Assembly: GCA_948567375.1 (NCBI GenBank)
Contig: OX419759.1
Location: 47,334,593 to 47,398,592 of the forward strand
Reading direction: 5' to 3'
Source: Lunularia cruciata
Lineage: Eukaryota > Streptophyta > Marchantiopsida > Lunulariales > Lunulariaceae
Length of the DNA stretch: 64,000 nucleotides
Shown here: piece by piece, positions 1 through 14,695 of the stretch
Layout of the letters: every line of letters begins with the position of its first letter
Numbering within the stretch: position 1 is the stretch's first letter
The notes under the pieces: generated by a model
Databases searched by the model: none
What the model saw: the letters and a program-made list of their open reading frames with translations, nothing else
Told to the model about the DNA's origin: nothing
Program-made: the position numbers and the translations under genes

Positions 1-1300
1 AAGAAACTAACCTTTTTTTGCTTCCCAAATATGTAGTCTTCACAAAAACCTACATCAAAGGTTTTCAAATCTGGTGGCTTTTCCTTCTTCATCATCACCT
101 TCATGCCTTTTTCACTCATATGTTGAGCCTGCAATGCCAAAGATTACCAATTGATACTACATCTGCAAGTGGCATCATGTCCTTGGTGTTGCTGGTCATG
201 TAGAGAGTCCCCAGCTTGCCCCCCCTACAACCACCATAACTCCTTTGGTGATTTTCCATGAACCACCTACAAAGGTTGTGACATACCCTTCATTGTCAAG
301 TTTCCCAATTGAGATTAGATTCCTCTTCAAGCTTGGAACATACTTAACATTCTTCAATTTCCACTTAGACTAATTTGGCATTTTAATATAAACATCACCT
401 CTCCTCAAAATGTCCAAATGCTCATCATTTGCAAGATAAATATTTCAAAATCACTGGCAACTTAATTCAACATTCACTCCTTTTTGAGGTAGAGTGAAAA
501 GAAGCTACTGAATCTTAAATCCATGACTCCATAGGACTATCTGCACTAAGGATAAAAAAATCATTGACTTTCTTTGTAGTTGCATTCAATGAATACTCAT
601 TCTACCCTGAGCTTTGATTCTTCTTTGTGCGCCAACAATTCTTTCTTGTGTGCCTCTTCTTACCACAATGCCAACATCCACCATCTTTTGATCTAGAATT
701 GCTTCTCCTCTTGGACTTGGATCTACTTTGATTGTCACTAGGTTGTATAGTTCTTCCTCTATTTTCAAAATTATTCAAGGCCAATCCCAAAGTTTATGCT
801 TGACTCTCTCCTTCTAATATCTTCCCTCTGAATCAAATTTTGGACCTCCTCAAACATCAATTTGTTTCAGTCACAAGAACCGCTTACTGGTGTCAGTTGC
901 ACTCCAACTTTCAAGTAAAGAGGATAGGAGAATTAAAGCACACATTTCATCCTCAAAACTGATTTCCACTAAAATTAATTGGCTCGTGATCAGGTTGAAC
1001 TCATTAATAATGATCATTGACCTTCATTTATCTTCAGGCTGAAAACACAACGCATCAAATACACCTTGTTGGAAGATGATCATTTTTCATACATGTTAGA
1101 CAAAGCTTTCAGTAGACATGCAATAGTCTTCTCCTCTAGAACATTAAACAACACATTTCTAGCTAATGTCATGTGGACAACTCCCAAGCTAGAACATTAA
1201 ACAACACATTTCTAGCTAATGTCATGTGGACAACTCCCAAGCTTGTCTATCCATCAAATCCCAGTCTCCATGTAACATGAGCTTTGGTTTCAGATCTGTG
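1..1300 (-). mobile_element. Ty1/copia fossil C1: gag and start of protease
   Basis: Read on the minus strand, about 1290 down to 600 resembles copia gag: phrases such as NMYEK and SSSNKVYLMR are typical of this family. A CX2CX4HX4C zinc knuckle (CWHCGKKRHTRKNC) lies near 636-678. Between about 560 and the window edge comes the usual stretch around the protease, with an ASFH motif and a segment like VRYVPxLKRNLIS. The rest of pol lies outside the window. The element is broken in many places and has a short internal tandem duplication. It is an old insertion. The family call rests on motif order; no LTR could be tied to it with confidence. Confidence 0.8.
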
Positions 1301-1424
1301 AGAAGTACATGAAGCTTTTTTTGATACAAATAGTACTAGATCTGCATTTTCTAGAATCCAATGTCTTTACGTTTGAATCTGTCTATCATGTCCTTCCTTC
1401 CTCTCCTACCATTACTCTCACTAT

Positions 1425-1461
1425 TTTCTTCAAACCTATCTCTCAGATAGGTTTGAAGAAA
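1425..1461. repeat. Perfect 17-base inverted repeat with 3-base loop
   Basis: The left arm TTTCTTCAAACCTATCT is followed by CTC and then by its exact reverse complement. It lies just upstream of the copia gag fossil. No gene is attached to it. It could fold as a hairpin or be the footprint of a template switch. Confidence 0.85.
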
Positions 1462-1528
1462 CTAGTTTGTTGGGACCCTTCTCATTTATCTGTTCCTCTA
1501 ACACAATTTTCAACTATTGAGAACAATA

Positions 1529-1625
1529 TATATTTCCTTCCTAGTGAAAAATATATATTTCCATTACAAGCGGTTACAATGGAAATATATATTGTTCCCT
1601 AGGAAGGAAATATATAATATAGGAA
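1529..1625. repeat. Imperfect AT-rich inverted repeat, about 95 bases
   Basis: Each half carries the phrases TATATATTTCCTTCCTAG and ATATATTTCCATT in mirrored order around a centre near 1573-1580. The arms match except for a few bases. It could be a small MITE-like fold-back, but no target duplication was found. Confidence 0.6.
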
Positions 1626-1667
1626 GGAAACATATATAAGAGAAAATGAGAAAAACAGAAAAATAGA

Positions 1668-2375
1668 CTTGCACACATCGGTAGACTCACAAGAATTAAT
1701 GTAGTTCAGGGTCACGTGCTCTTCTATCGGGGCAACACAAATCAAAGAATTTTACTCCCGCTCAATATAGGTTACAGAGATCAATGTGAAACTCTATCCC
1801 CACCAAGTCTTTCTCTATCCAATCTATTCCTGAGTCTATCTTGATCCGTGCCCATTCCTCGGTCTATCTTGACCAAGTCTTTCTCTATCCAATATCTATT
1901 CCTGAGTCTATCTTGATCCGTGCCCATTCCTCGGTCTATCTTGACCAAGTCTTTCTCTATCCAATATGTTCCTGAGTCTATCTTGATCCCGGTCCAATCT
2001 ATTCCTCACCCGGTCCAATCTATTCCTCAGTCTATCTTGATCCGCCTTCCTCTTGATTATTTCCCCGACTGATCAAAGCAGACCTCTCAGCTTCATACAA
2101 ATCAAAGTTACCTAGAGATCCCCTATCCTTTATCCCACGAAGTGTGTATATACGACTCGTCGCTAACAAGTCGAAGGGTGCAGTTGGTCGAAGGGTTACC
2201 TTCTTCTATGGTGCCAAAGAAGAACAAACACCTTCCCTTCATTGGGTCACCCCTAATTTCATGTATTGTCAGACACCTGTCTCAGACCCTGAACGATCTA
2301 TCACGGGGATAATCTGAGCTTCCCGATCTCACCATCCCAGATGAGAAAAATCAGATCAGGCTCTACATCCTAACA
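1668..2375 (-). repeat. Possible copia-type LTR, uncertain
   Basis: On the minus strand this stretch begins TGTTAGGATG and can be read to a CA at its other end, and it lies on the 5' side of the C1 gag fossil. That is where a left LTR would be expected. No primer-binding site was recognised between it and gag, and no second copy exists in the window, so this is weak. Confidence 0.25.
1803..2045. repeat. Tandem repeat, 70-72 base unit, about three copies
   Basis: The phrase CCAAGTCTTTCTCTATCC recurs at 1803, 1873 and 1945, each time followed by CTGAGTCTATCTTGATCC. The last copy breaks up into shorter repeats of GGTCCAATCTATTCCTC. No coding role is visible. Confidence 0.85.
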
Positions 2376-3293
2376 CTTAGATTGCTCAACTTGAAATCGT
2401 CGAGTAAGTACGCATAGATTTGATGTCCAGGATGGCTCCATGAGAAGCGAAATGCTGTACCGATAGCTATTAAGGACTATTATGCTGTGTCCACTTCATC
2501 TGTTAGTGAGTATTTTATTAGTCAGTTGTTTAGCCGTTTCCGTCTTTTTCTTTTCGTTCAGAATCACGTTGAAATGTCGTATATTGAATATGTTTTTCCT
2601 TCAGACCTCGAGTCACTATCAGCGCTCTAGCTGATTGGATATATCCTATACCGTCGATGTCTTTTTCGTCCATTGTCAAAATGTTCATGAAAATATTGTA
2701 GCTGTAACGTTGAATTTGAAGGTGGCTGATGCGAGAAAAGTCATGGTTGACCCTCGATTATGTTTAGCCAAGCTTTGAAATTGGAAATCTGTATTCAAAG
2801 ATATCCATATCCATGAACCTAGAATCACTCAATATTTCTGGGAGAATTCATTGAAAGATGCTCAGATGTTTATTGAACTTTAACCCAACTTTATGTAACA
2901 GATTACAGTTGAGAACTAGATAGACACTGGAATGTCCAGACTGATTGTCTGAACTTGCACATCAGCTATCATCATCAGTTGGCATCATTTGAACCTTGAT
3001 TCAAACTTCTTGTACTCGTTATATTGCGGAATTGCATGTGCACACAGGGCTCCATTTATGTCTTCAGAAACAGGATGAATATTCCAGATAAATTGTCCGA
3101 AAGTAGATCAAAAGACTTGAACTGTGATCCCCAACAATAATTTGCATTTGCCAGGGATAACTATAACATGCATGGCTGAAATCCAATCCTGCTGTGCAAT
3201 CTTATTGCATATGTCGGAGGATATCACTGAACTGCTAATATGCTGGCCCTAACATTTGACCACTCCATCGCTACGCAAGGGAATCAGTTACCA
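2376..3293. other. No recognisable gene
   Basis: This stretch lies between the C1 fossil region and the end of peroxidase copy P1. It has no long open frame, no match to the repeats seen elsewhere in the window and no clear RNA gene. Its right part must hold the 3' untranslated region of P1 if that copy was ever transcribed. Confidence 0.4.
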
Positions 3294-4949
3294 TTAGAAG
3301 CGGGGTTCGATAACAGCACAGTGTTTCCTCCATCCATAAGGATTCACGGTCTGAATATTGCCCAGTGTGATCATAGCCAATCCGAAATCGTACAAGAATG
3401 ACTGAGAGTCTTGCACGGCCTTGATAGCGTATTTTACACCCAAGGGGTCGCTCATGAGTGTCACGTCTGATTCCATAAGTCCTTTGTTTGTCAGAAGATC
3501 CAAGTAATAAGTAGAATCGAAAGTGCCATTAGTTGAGTCCGAGGCCATGAAGGTTAGAGGCTGGTCTTCTGGGCAGCGAGTCTTGAGCCAGGCAGCAAAA
3601 GCTGGGTCCAACGAAGGGTCTGTGTTATTTTGACCATCCAAGTTGTACAGCCTCTCAAGGAATACTCCACAGTGAAATTGTCCAATGGAGTGTCCGCCTG
3701 TATTTGATCTTGAGTTCAAGCAAAAGGATTACGATGAGGGAGGATACCAGTTTGTTCAATCTGCAGTGCGCTCATTCTAGGTCGATAAAGCGCTAAGTAC
3801 GTGTATCTTGTTTAACATGATTGATTCTAGATGTTGAAAACTTATAAGCACAGGAATCAGTAGATCTGAAACCACACGGTTTCATGCTCACCTAATTGAA
3901 CTGCAACTATGAACAAAATTGTGAAAGGATGTGAAATCACTTGAGTTAACGTGAAACCTTTTGGGTGTACGGTTGTACCTGACAGGATAATCATATCCCG
4001 TGTGTCAAGTCCAACTTTCGCGAAAGTAGCAACCAGCTGGGCAAAATCGTCTGTGCGTTTGGGCAAGCTGGTGTTTACTGCTTCCGCGATTGAAACAGCC
4101 CCGTCCCTCTGCCCAGGAATACTGGCCAAGCCCAGCCACCAACCTGTGGTATGTGGTCACAATTACCATGTCATATACACACAGCAACATAGTAAGCCTC
4201 ATCTTCTGTTCTGATGTGGGTTTCGAATTCTGATAGTTCTGCAAGGAACTTTGAACTTCTATCTTCAACGGCAATGGTAGCGTATTCACGTCGCAAGGAT
4301 GAAATAATCAAATTCTGTTTTTGTGGTTATAGATTATCAATAGCTATAACCAGCCATTTATCTAAGCTAGCTTATAGCTTACATAATGTCTATCGCTTAT
4401 CATCGTCAGGCATAAACACTTGAAACTGTGGTCCTTGCTTGTGTCCTATTTTGCTTTCATCTTTGTACGTGGCACCGGTAGATGTCCAGGAAGCAATTTC
4501 AGAATGTATTCACCTTGGCAGTTGCGTCTCGTGCTACCAAAGCCAAAGCGTCAGCGCATGATACCACACCCGGGCATTCACACTCGAGCTTCATTTTGAT
4601 CTCATCAATCTGCTTGAAACCTCTGAAAGATCCTTTGTTTAGTAGAGCATCTTTTTCGGCTACTATATCTTGGCCTGAGTTGAGAAGCACGGATCCATCA
4701 CAACCCTGTATATTCACATATTGCAAATCTCGTCACAAAACTGGCGCTTTCAAGTTTCCTGTACAAGCTTAACTGTTCTCGACATAGTACACAAATTTTG
4801 CTTATCATAAAGATTCGGACTAGCAACCTTTTCAGATTTTGGGAACAGATTTGGAATGGATACTAGAAAATAGTAACTGCTGCTACTCCCAGGAGAAACA
4901 TCATCACGCTCATTGCCAAGTACGACATTGTCGATTGTGAGAATGCCAT
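3294..4949 (-). pseudogene. Class III peroxidase copy P1, decayed 5' end
   Basis: Secretory haem peroxidases oxidise phenolic substrates with hydrogen peroxide in the wall or vacuole. Exon 4 (3697-3294) is open and holds the proximal-histidine motif GGHSIGQFHC, then TFDSTYY and a C-terminus ending EPRF. Exon 3 (4143-3979) encodes VGGWAWPVFLG and DMIILSG but is 165 bases where P4 has 166, so one base is lost near the GRxDG motif and the frame shifts. Exon 2 (4705-4514) is exactly 192 bases and open, with [10 protein letters not shown] and [13 protein letters not shown]. Exon 1 starts near 4949 with a hydrophobic signal-like stretch but soon reaches a stop, and I find no distal-histidine motif (RLQFHDCF) there. 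Introns keep GT/AG ends. I read it as a pseudogene with a well-preserved second half. Confidence 0.85.
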
Positions 4950-5239
4950 TATGGAGAACTGGTTTGCTAGTGCCTTCTGATCTCTCGTCTAATTCCTGTA
5001 TCGACGTAAGATTTATGATCCCTTACCTAGCCAAAGGTAGTTCGACCCCCGCAAATGGTCAAAACCACCTTTCTGCACAATTATGAAAGGAGCGCGTGAG
5101 GAACAGCAAGAACGAATTTGAATAACGAATCTGAAGTTGATCAGTGTGATTCAATTTAGGTGATCTCATGTATATACACTGAGACCTATTGGCAAGACCT
5201 AGTTCAAACATGTAAACACCAAGAGAAAACTTCAATTAC

Positions 5240-5330
5240 GTGCAAAGGTGAAGGGTGTAGAGGAGAGCTCTCGACTTGTGAGTTGTCTGTGATCTGTGAT
5301 AGCCCACCATTTATACGTCATTTGGGCGAC
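5240..5330 (-). promoter_or_regulatory. Promoter and leader of peroxidase P1
   Basis: On the minus strand a TATA box (GTATAAAT, 5316-5309) is followed by a leader resembling those upstream of P2 and P4, including CACCCTTCACCTTTGCACGTAA. The other copies have GTAAGT where this one has GTAATT, so the proposed leader splice donor is altered. The match to the other copies marks this as the ancestral promoter position. Confidence 0.55.
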
Positions 5331-6850
5331 CTGAAAACTGCAACAGCCTTGTCTTTTCTCCCATACCTTCGTGGTCTGTGTTAGGCATGATCTAGCGGAA
5401 TAAATGTTGACGAACCAGGAACGAATAACTTTAATCTTAGACTAAGATTTAGAAGGAGTCTTGGCATGGAATGAGGCACCGGGGTGGATTCGATGACTGT
5501 TGTGAAGCACTCCTGTAGATTTTCCATAGTTGCAGCTGAGGTGATAGATTGTCTTGGGTGGGAAGGATGACAGTTAATACTTCTCAGGAGTGAAACCCGC
5601 ATAAGAATTCCCAGATATCCTATAGATGACAAGCCATCTAGTCAGAAACAAACAAGGTTTAGTAGGGAACGGGAAACCTTGTATAATATATGTACGTCGT
5701 CGTATTAACTTCAACTTACTCATTTAAGATGAAGAAGTAGCATCCGCAGGATCCCGTCAGTTCCGTATTCACGCACTTAAACCGAACAAGCTAACTGACG
5801 CTTTCTTATTTATTGTTCCAAACTCGATGATAAGGGAAATTTACCATATATTGCAAACTAGTCGTTATCTCACAGAAGGTAAACTCGATTGTACCTGAAG
5901 CTCGATCATGAGATGGTGAAACTTGGATTTCGGATGTAGGCTCTCACTGAGTCTGCATCCACTGGCACCTGGAACAGGTTAAGGTACAGGATTCACGTTG
6001 TAGGAGGATCCTTGAAGCCGTTCACAGGTCCATCAGGTCTATTCGGATAGTCTGTATATTAGTGTAGAGTAGAAATCTGATACCTTTGAGAAAGGAACAA
6101 GGACCGGGGACTCATGTTCTGTCCGCGGAATTTCTGGAGTTTACAAATTACTCTCTGGTGGTAGAAGAAACGTCTATTCTGGCAAGGTTTTGGTATTGCT
6201 CGTCATTACGCTCTCATAGCGATCAATATCCTGTGAGGCGGATAAAATATGACGAGGTTTTGAAAGTGGAACAAACTTAGCCTCTGCTGTTAACCCTTTG
6301 AGTTAGAATTTTGACACCTTGACCGTGCGAAGTAGTCTCAACAAGTGTACAAATTCATCTTCATCCGTTAGAGAAAACAAAATCTTTGACTGATCCTGAG
6401 ATCAGTCAAGGATATATATATATATATCTATATATAATATAAAAGTTCACATTTGAACTTCGTAGTCAGTTTGCCCATCTTTCATTGGAATATTGGAAGC
6501 TATGACATCTAAATTTGCAAAAATTATTGCAAAAATCTTAAAAATAGAGAAAAATTAATTATTTCAGAACATTATTGTTATTTTAATATATAAAAATATA
6601 TAATATAATATATTTAAATCCAATTTATAGTTTCCTTTGGTGCAAATCGTATCACCTTAAATTTAGGATGAAAAACCATTTGTAAGTGGTGCATTGGTTT
6701 CTAATCGAAGTGTTTGGAATTATGAGGTTCAAGGAATAATGTTATTCACGAATAGTGGGCCAATTTTTTTATACATATTTCTTCATGTTAATCTATGTTT
6801 TAGATATTTAGCTTTGTGGAAAAATTAGAGAACTTTTTGGTCCATAAGTC
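5331..6850. other. Gene-poor stretch with a W-box palindrome and TA run
   Basis: No coding region was recognised. At 6386-6409 lies a perfect palindrome TTGACTGATC-CTGA-GATCAGTCAA, whose two arms each carry a TTGACT W-box core, the binding site of WRKY factors. A TA dinucleotide run follows at about 6411-6440. The rest is AT-rich. An 83-residue open frame near 5381-5632 (minus) has no recognisable domain. Confidence 0.5.
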
Positions 6851-7300
6851 TTTTTGCCATAGATTTATTTACAGTTAAAGGATAGTTGATATAATGAAGA
6901 GGAATGAGGAGGAGTAGTGATATAACTGTCTACTGAAGATAAGAATAAATATGCTTATGAGATTATTATCATAAGTTTTACTATTCCTTTAGACTTTAGA
7001 TGACCTTTTACTTAGTAATTTGAATTAATCTAGTAATTATTGATTTCTTATAATTATTTTACAAGGATACAGATCAAGGAAGAGAAATACATTTTCATTT
7101 GAAAATGTATTTCTCTTATTGAGTTCTCTAGTGAGCAATGGGTTGAGTCTTGGAGGGACCTTAAAGGAATGTGATAGAGTTTGGTTCCTTATCTTCTTAG
7201 TCCATAGTGAGTTATCTTATTGGCAATTAGAGGTTTATCTTGAATGAGAGATATGCCAAATCACATTCTTAATTCCATTACATGGACCTCTATAGAAGGC
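6850..7300 (+). repeat. Dispersed repeat T, copy T1
   Basis: This stretch matches the right half of the insertion at 14696-15388. Shared phrases include GAGTTCTCTAGTGAGCAATG, TTGAGTCTTGGAG and TTCTTAGTCCATxGT in the same order and orientation. It looks like a fragment of an LTR. It lies beside the minus-strand copia fossil C2 but in the opposite orientation, so it is probably a separate insertion. The left boundary is approximate. Confidence 0.65.
7080..7117. repeat. Perfect 18-base hairpin inside repeat T1
   Basis: AAGAGAAATACATTTTCA, a TT loop, and the exact reverse complement. The sister repeat copy has no such fold-back at the matching place (about 15190-15235), so the palindrome arose in this copy alone, most simply by template switching. 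Confidence 0.85.
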
Positions 7301-7339
7301 AAGAGAGTTGAGAGGTGATAAAATGTTCCAAGCATAATT

Positions 7340-8790
7340 CTATATTAGACTTAAGAAGGCAATGAGAGATTATAGTTCCTAATGGTATGAGCAGAAGCCA
7401 ATGCACAATGCCTCATCCTAGAAATTGATATATATACCTTGGGATCCAATGGTAGCCAGACACTATCCATCATTAAAATAAAATTCTTGTGTTTCCTAAG
7501 TCTACATGTTTTATGTTTGTTCAATCCCTTTTCTTTCTCATTGATGTTAATCAAAGTCTTAAAACTAGGTTTGGCGTTAAGTATGCTTATCTCAAAAGGG
7601 GCTCTTTTGGCATAGCACTTTCCTTGTTAAATCTTGATCATATTCTTAAGGCACTTGAGTCTTGGAAGCTCAATGTCATGTCAACCAATATACATGACTC
7701 CTTTTATGTGTCAAAGATGATACCAACATCAATTGTCCTTTTAAGTAACAAAGGATCCATTTCAGCACTTCCAAGTGGTGTTCTCTTGGGTCAGCCATAT
7801 ATCTACTCACCATGCTAATAGCATGTGACATAGCTAGTCCAATGTAAACCATTCCATATATTAAGCTCCCGATATTTGGATTCCATACATTAAGCTCCCA
7901 GTATAGCATGCATAGAGAATGCTAGATTGAATCTCCTTTATTCTCCACCTAAAGGATATTGCACCAATAATAATCTAAAATAAGATGCTAACAAAGTACT
8001 TGTAAGTTTGGCACTCTCCATACTAAACCTTGTAAGTAGCTCTTGTATGTAGCTCTTCTTGGACATCTAGAGTTTACCCTTGTTCCCTTGTTCTTATCTT
8101 TATGAATATCAATCCCAAGTACTCTCTTTGAATGACCCAAGTCTTTCATGTTGAATGCCTTACTCAGCTGCACTTTTAACCTCTTCACCTTGGCCATGTC
8201 CACAACAATAATCATATGAGCATATCATTCACATACAATATCAAGATAATTAAATCAAAGAATCTATTTCCTTGTAGCTCCTTGAGATGCACACAACAGT
8301 CCAACTTGATTCTACATCCACTCTTTATTATAAAAACATCAACCTCTCATACCATTGTTTAAGACTTTGCTTCCATCCATATAGAAATTTCTCTAACTTT
8401 CAAACCTAATTCTGCTTCCTTGGTATAGAAAACACTCTACCTGATGCACATGAATCTCCTCTTCCAATTCTCCATGCAAAAAAGTGACTGTATCATCTTA
8501 CTGCTCTAACTTTAGGTTATGTCAGAAATGGAAGATATCTTTACCAAAAACGAGAAGATCTTGTTGAAGTCCCTTCCTGTTGGCTATATCTCTTTGGTAC
8601 CATTATTTCCTTGTATCAATCTCCACCTTCTTCAAGAAGATCTTCTTTGTTCAGGTATAGCCTTGTGCAATGAAGTTCTTTCTTTCTAATGAGTAACTTC
8701 ACTAGAAAGTCTGGTTCCTTGATAAAGACTCTATCTCCTCTTTCATCACAATGTAACATTGTTGAAACTCTTGATCTTGCATTGTATCCT
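7340..8790 (-). mobile_element. Ty1/copia fossil C2: reverse transcriptase to RNase H
   Basis: On the minus strand, about 8520-8000 resembles copia reverse transcriptase, ending with the typical phrase LKVQLSKAFNMKDLG followed by LGIDIHKDK. About 7909-7700 carries the pattern IGSLIYGMVYIGLAMSHAIS and WILCYLKG that precedes RNase H. RNase H remnants continue to about 7340. The fossil is heavily broken. Neither LTR was recognised. Whether it was once part of the same element as C1 cannot be told, because the gap between them holds unrelated sequence including the P1 peroxidase. Confidence 0.8.
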
Positions 8791-8944
8791 CACATTAAGA
8801 AGGCTCATCATTCTCCATGAGTATAGTAAAAGCTACAAGTTTTCATAACTATTTGGTGTGTTTTATCTCTATGTGGTGGTGTTTTGAATTTACTTCCATT
8901 TGTGCAATACAATTGATGGAGTCTTCTTGTGACTACCATATATG

Positions 8945-9265
8945 AACATGGTCATAAGTTTGAGATCATACCTGGCTCATCACCTTTGATGTCCTTATTA
9001 TAGTCAAAAAATTGCTAATCCATTCATTGTAAAAGTGCCGTATTCATTACATGGCATAAAACTTATGCTAACAATCCACTTCAGCTAGTATACACAATAC
9101 TTTATTTCAGCAACCATGCATGTTCATGCTAAGACCTTCTGTACTTGCCATCAGTATACTTAATTTACAATGGAAAGAAAGTGAACAGCATGTGGATAGT
9201 CCTGAAATTTAAACCTCCATCAAAATACCCCATTACATCCAATTCCTTGACTGATCCTAGATACA
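8945..9265 (-). pseudogene. Fragment of unrecognised host gene A, 3' end
   Basis: This stretch matches 40100-40430 over most of its length, including GTACTTGCCATCAG, CAGCATGTGGATA and CATCAAAATACCC in the same order. The better copy encodes, on the minus strand, a C-terminus YPHADLLTVFASYF followed by KNSDGKY and a stop. This copy is more worn. The gene is not recognised. Its presence about 4 kb beyond P1 suggests that P1 was once part of the same duplicated unit as P2-P5. Confidence 0.55.
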
Positions 9266-9479
9266 TGGCTTCCAATTAGAGACTCTGACCTCTTGGATAT
9301 GCTATCCTTGTTATGCTATAACTTTCCTATTGGTACTGATATACAACAATGTGAGAGGTTCTGCCAAGTTAATTGGTGTTTGCCCCCTCAAGATCTTAGA
9401 AACAAACATGATGTGATGATGTGGTGCTCCTATTTCTTCAACATTTGCTTTTGATGATCATATCATGTTTAAGTGCTAC

Positions 9480-12000
<2,521 letters not shown>

Positions 12001-12749
12001 TGTAGTAGGGAAAATAATCCACACGTACCATTGGTGCCAATTGGTGTGAGTCTTCCTTTTTTTTCCATGTTATAGTGAAATCTGTTTCTTTTATGTTATG
12101 GTGAAACCGGAAGTTGTTTTGTGTTCCTGTAAGCTCAAGGATTTTCTCTTATGCTAGATAAGCTCAGAATTTTCTCTGGTATTACATGAGCAGTAGGCCT
12201 GAACAAAGAAAGTTTTGGGCTTTGAGAAAAGTTTGGTAAGGAGAGGACTTCTAAAGGATTTTAGGAGTTGACAAAAGAGCAAGGAATTTGGCCTAAAGCT
12301 TGGTGAGTATCCGAGGCATGAGCGGTAATATGTCTTCAAAACCTAGGAGTTTGTTTTGTTATGGTAAGGAAGGAGAAAAGAGAAGAATTTGAGAGCAAAG
12401 GGAAGCAAGGAACCCAAAAGTTTGGCGACTTCAAGAACAAGGCATTTAGGAGGTTGGGTTTTGCAGTTGGAATAGGATTAAAGGAAAAGTCAACATGAAC
12501 TCAAAAGAAGATTATCAAGAAGGGGAGGAGTTGCACTGTAAAGAGGAGAGAGGGGATCGAGCAGGTTTTGGGAAGGGGAGAATTATCAAGAAGACTTTGG
12601 GGAACCAGAGAATTATCATGAAAGTGTTGGTAGGTTAGGAATATATCAAAGGGATGGAAGGTATAGAGAAAAAAAGGTTTTGAGCAAGAAGACGAGAGGA
12701 AGAGAGGAATGGAAAGGAAGAGAGGTTGGGAAAGACAATGAACTCTAGA

Positions 12750-13050
12750 AAGAGAGTACTGAAAGGAGTGTTGAGTTGGAAGGACATATGATCAAAGTGT
12801 TTTTCTAAAAGAAAGAGAGTATCAAAAGGAGTGTTGAGTTGAAAGGACGGACGATCAAGGAGTTGTCAAAAAGACAGAGAGTATCAAAAGGAGTGTTGAG
12901 TTGGAAGGACGGACAATCAAGGAGTTGTAAAAAAGACAAAGAGTATCAAAAGGAGTGTTGAGTTGGAAGGACACATGATCAAAGGGTTTTTCTGAAAGAC
13001 AGAGAGTATCAAAAGGGGTTTTAAGTTGGAAGGACTGAAGGTCAAGAAGG
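12750..13050. repeat. 62-base tandem repeat in the 5' LTR of G1
   Basis: The phrase GTGTTGAGTTGGA recurs near 12768, 12831, 12893 and 12955, with a variant near 13017, giving a unit of 62-63 bases with ATCAAGGAGTTGT and GAGAGTATCAAAAGG. The 3' LTR has the same array with a shorter unit. Confidence 0.9.
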
Positions 13051-14695
13051 GCTTCTCTTGAAAGACATGAGGATATCAAGGAGGGTTTTGCTAGAAGAAG
13101 AAAGGAAGATCGAGAGGGTTTTAGGAAGGTGACAGGAAAGGATAGAAAGGAAGGGTTTGATGGACTGAGAAGTCTCAAAGGGTTTGGAAAGACTAGAGAA
13201 GAGAAGTGTGACAAGACAGGATCCAAGGCAAGAGGAAATCAAAAGGGAGACATGAAGGGTTTTGAGAAGACAAAAGATGAGGAATCAGGAATGAAAGATA
13301 GAGGATCCAAAGGGCAGGGTGTGGACAAGACAGGGAATTGACAAGTGAAGGAGAGGAGCATTGAAGGATTTTGAGGGTTGCCAAGAAAGTGGAATTTTGA
13401 AAAGGGTTTTGTAGAGCAGAGAAAGGTCTGAGGAGAAGAACATCAAAGGAGTGAAGAAGATTGGAGGAGGAAGGAAGAGCCTTGACAGGAAGGAAGTGGA
13501 AAAGACAGACATAGATTGAAAGGTTGGAATTTGCCAAAGACAGAGCAGACTTGAGCCAACTTGCCTCCCATGTGAACAATATTTTCCTAACCAGTCCAAA
13601 GCGTTTGAACCCGTCTCCACTTGGTTGGGAGCTCGTGACACCTTCCCTTGGGTTGTGCTCCAATGTTAATTTACCATATTCTTCCCGTTCCCTTTCGTGG
13701 AGTCCCTCCAGATTAATGCGAGCAATTGAAGAGTGTTACTTCAAGCATTTGATAATCTGGATCAGGTGGCGGCCAGAGACTAGAAGTAGTGGTGACCAGA
13801 GAAACATCTACAATAGCAACAAAGTCCTTTCTTATTGTTCAATTGTGAAGGAAGTCATGTATCAAGAACAACAACTTGATGAATTTCCACAAGAAGGTAT
13901 CTGCAATACTGAATTCTTCTTTGATAATCCTAAAATTCTATTCCATATTTTTAGTGCACTGCAACCACATTAAAGTTAGGAGAAAGTTGTTTAGATGTGA
14001 GTAAAAGTCCTTTTTGAATGAGGCAAACAGTCTTCAAGGCTGAAGGGGAGAAGATTAGTAGATGACAAGAAGTAAGAGAACAGCACGCAAGACAAGAGTC
14101 GAGAAAGTGGTAGTAAAAGGAGCAAATAGTAGTGAAGCTCTGGAAAGAAGATCCGGCTGCTATTGATGGTTGACCAATACTAAGGAAGGCTGCTGATGGC
14201 GGTTGGAAAGAAGGAAGAAAGAGAGAGAGAGAATTTGGGAGGTACAAACTACAATTTCTACTAGTAAGAAAGACTAATAGGAAAAGTTAGGAAAGGAAAG
14301 GAGGACTAAGATAGGCAAGGCAATTGAGAATTGGGTTGTGATGGTGGTGATAGTATCACATTGGGAAAGAAGAGATTATTGTATCACTCTCATTTTACAA
14401 GAACAGTGGGATCTCGAAGGAGTAAGAGAGAGTGAAGTGACAGGAAAAATCTAGAAGGACAGTGTCTGGCCTGAGCAAGGTTTTGGGAGATTGAGGTCAA
14501 AGGAAGAAAGACTTGGCTGTGTAGGATTTTTAAGAGTGATTGAGGTCAGGGGAGGGATTTCTCAAAGGAGATGGGCTAGCTGCCAGGACATATGAGTAGT
14601 GAGGAGAGAAAATCTTGAAAGGGGAAGGGCTTGGTACTTGTGTGATAGGAAAGGCAAAAGAACTCTGAAGGCGAGAGAGGTTGCGTGCTTGAATT

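Noticed and set aside
5381-5632. 83-residue frame upstream of P1
   Set aside because: No recognisable domain, no second copy in the window, overlaps nothing conserved.
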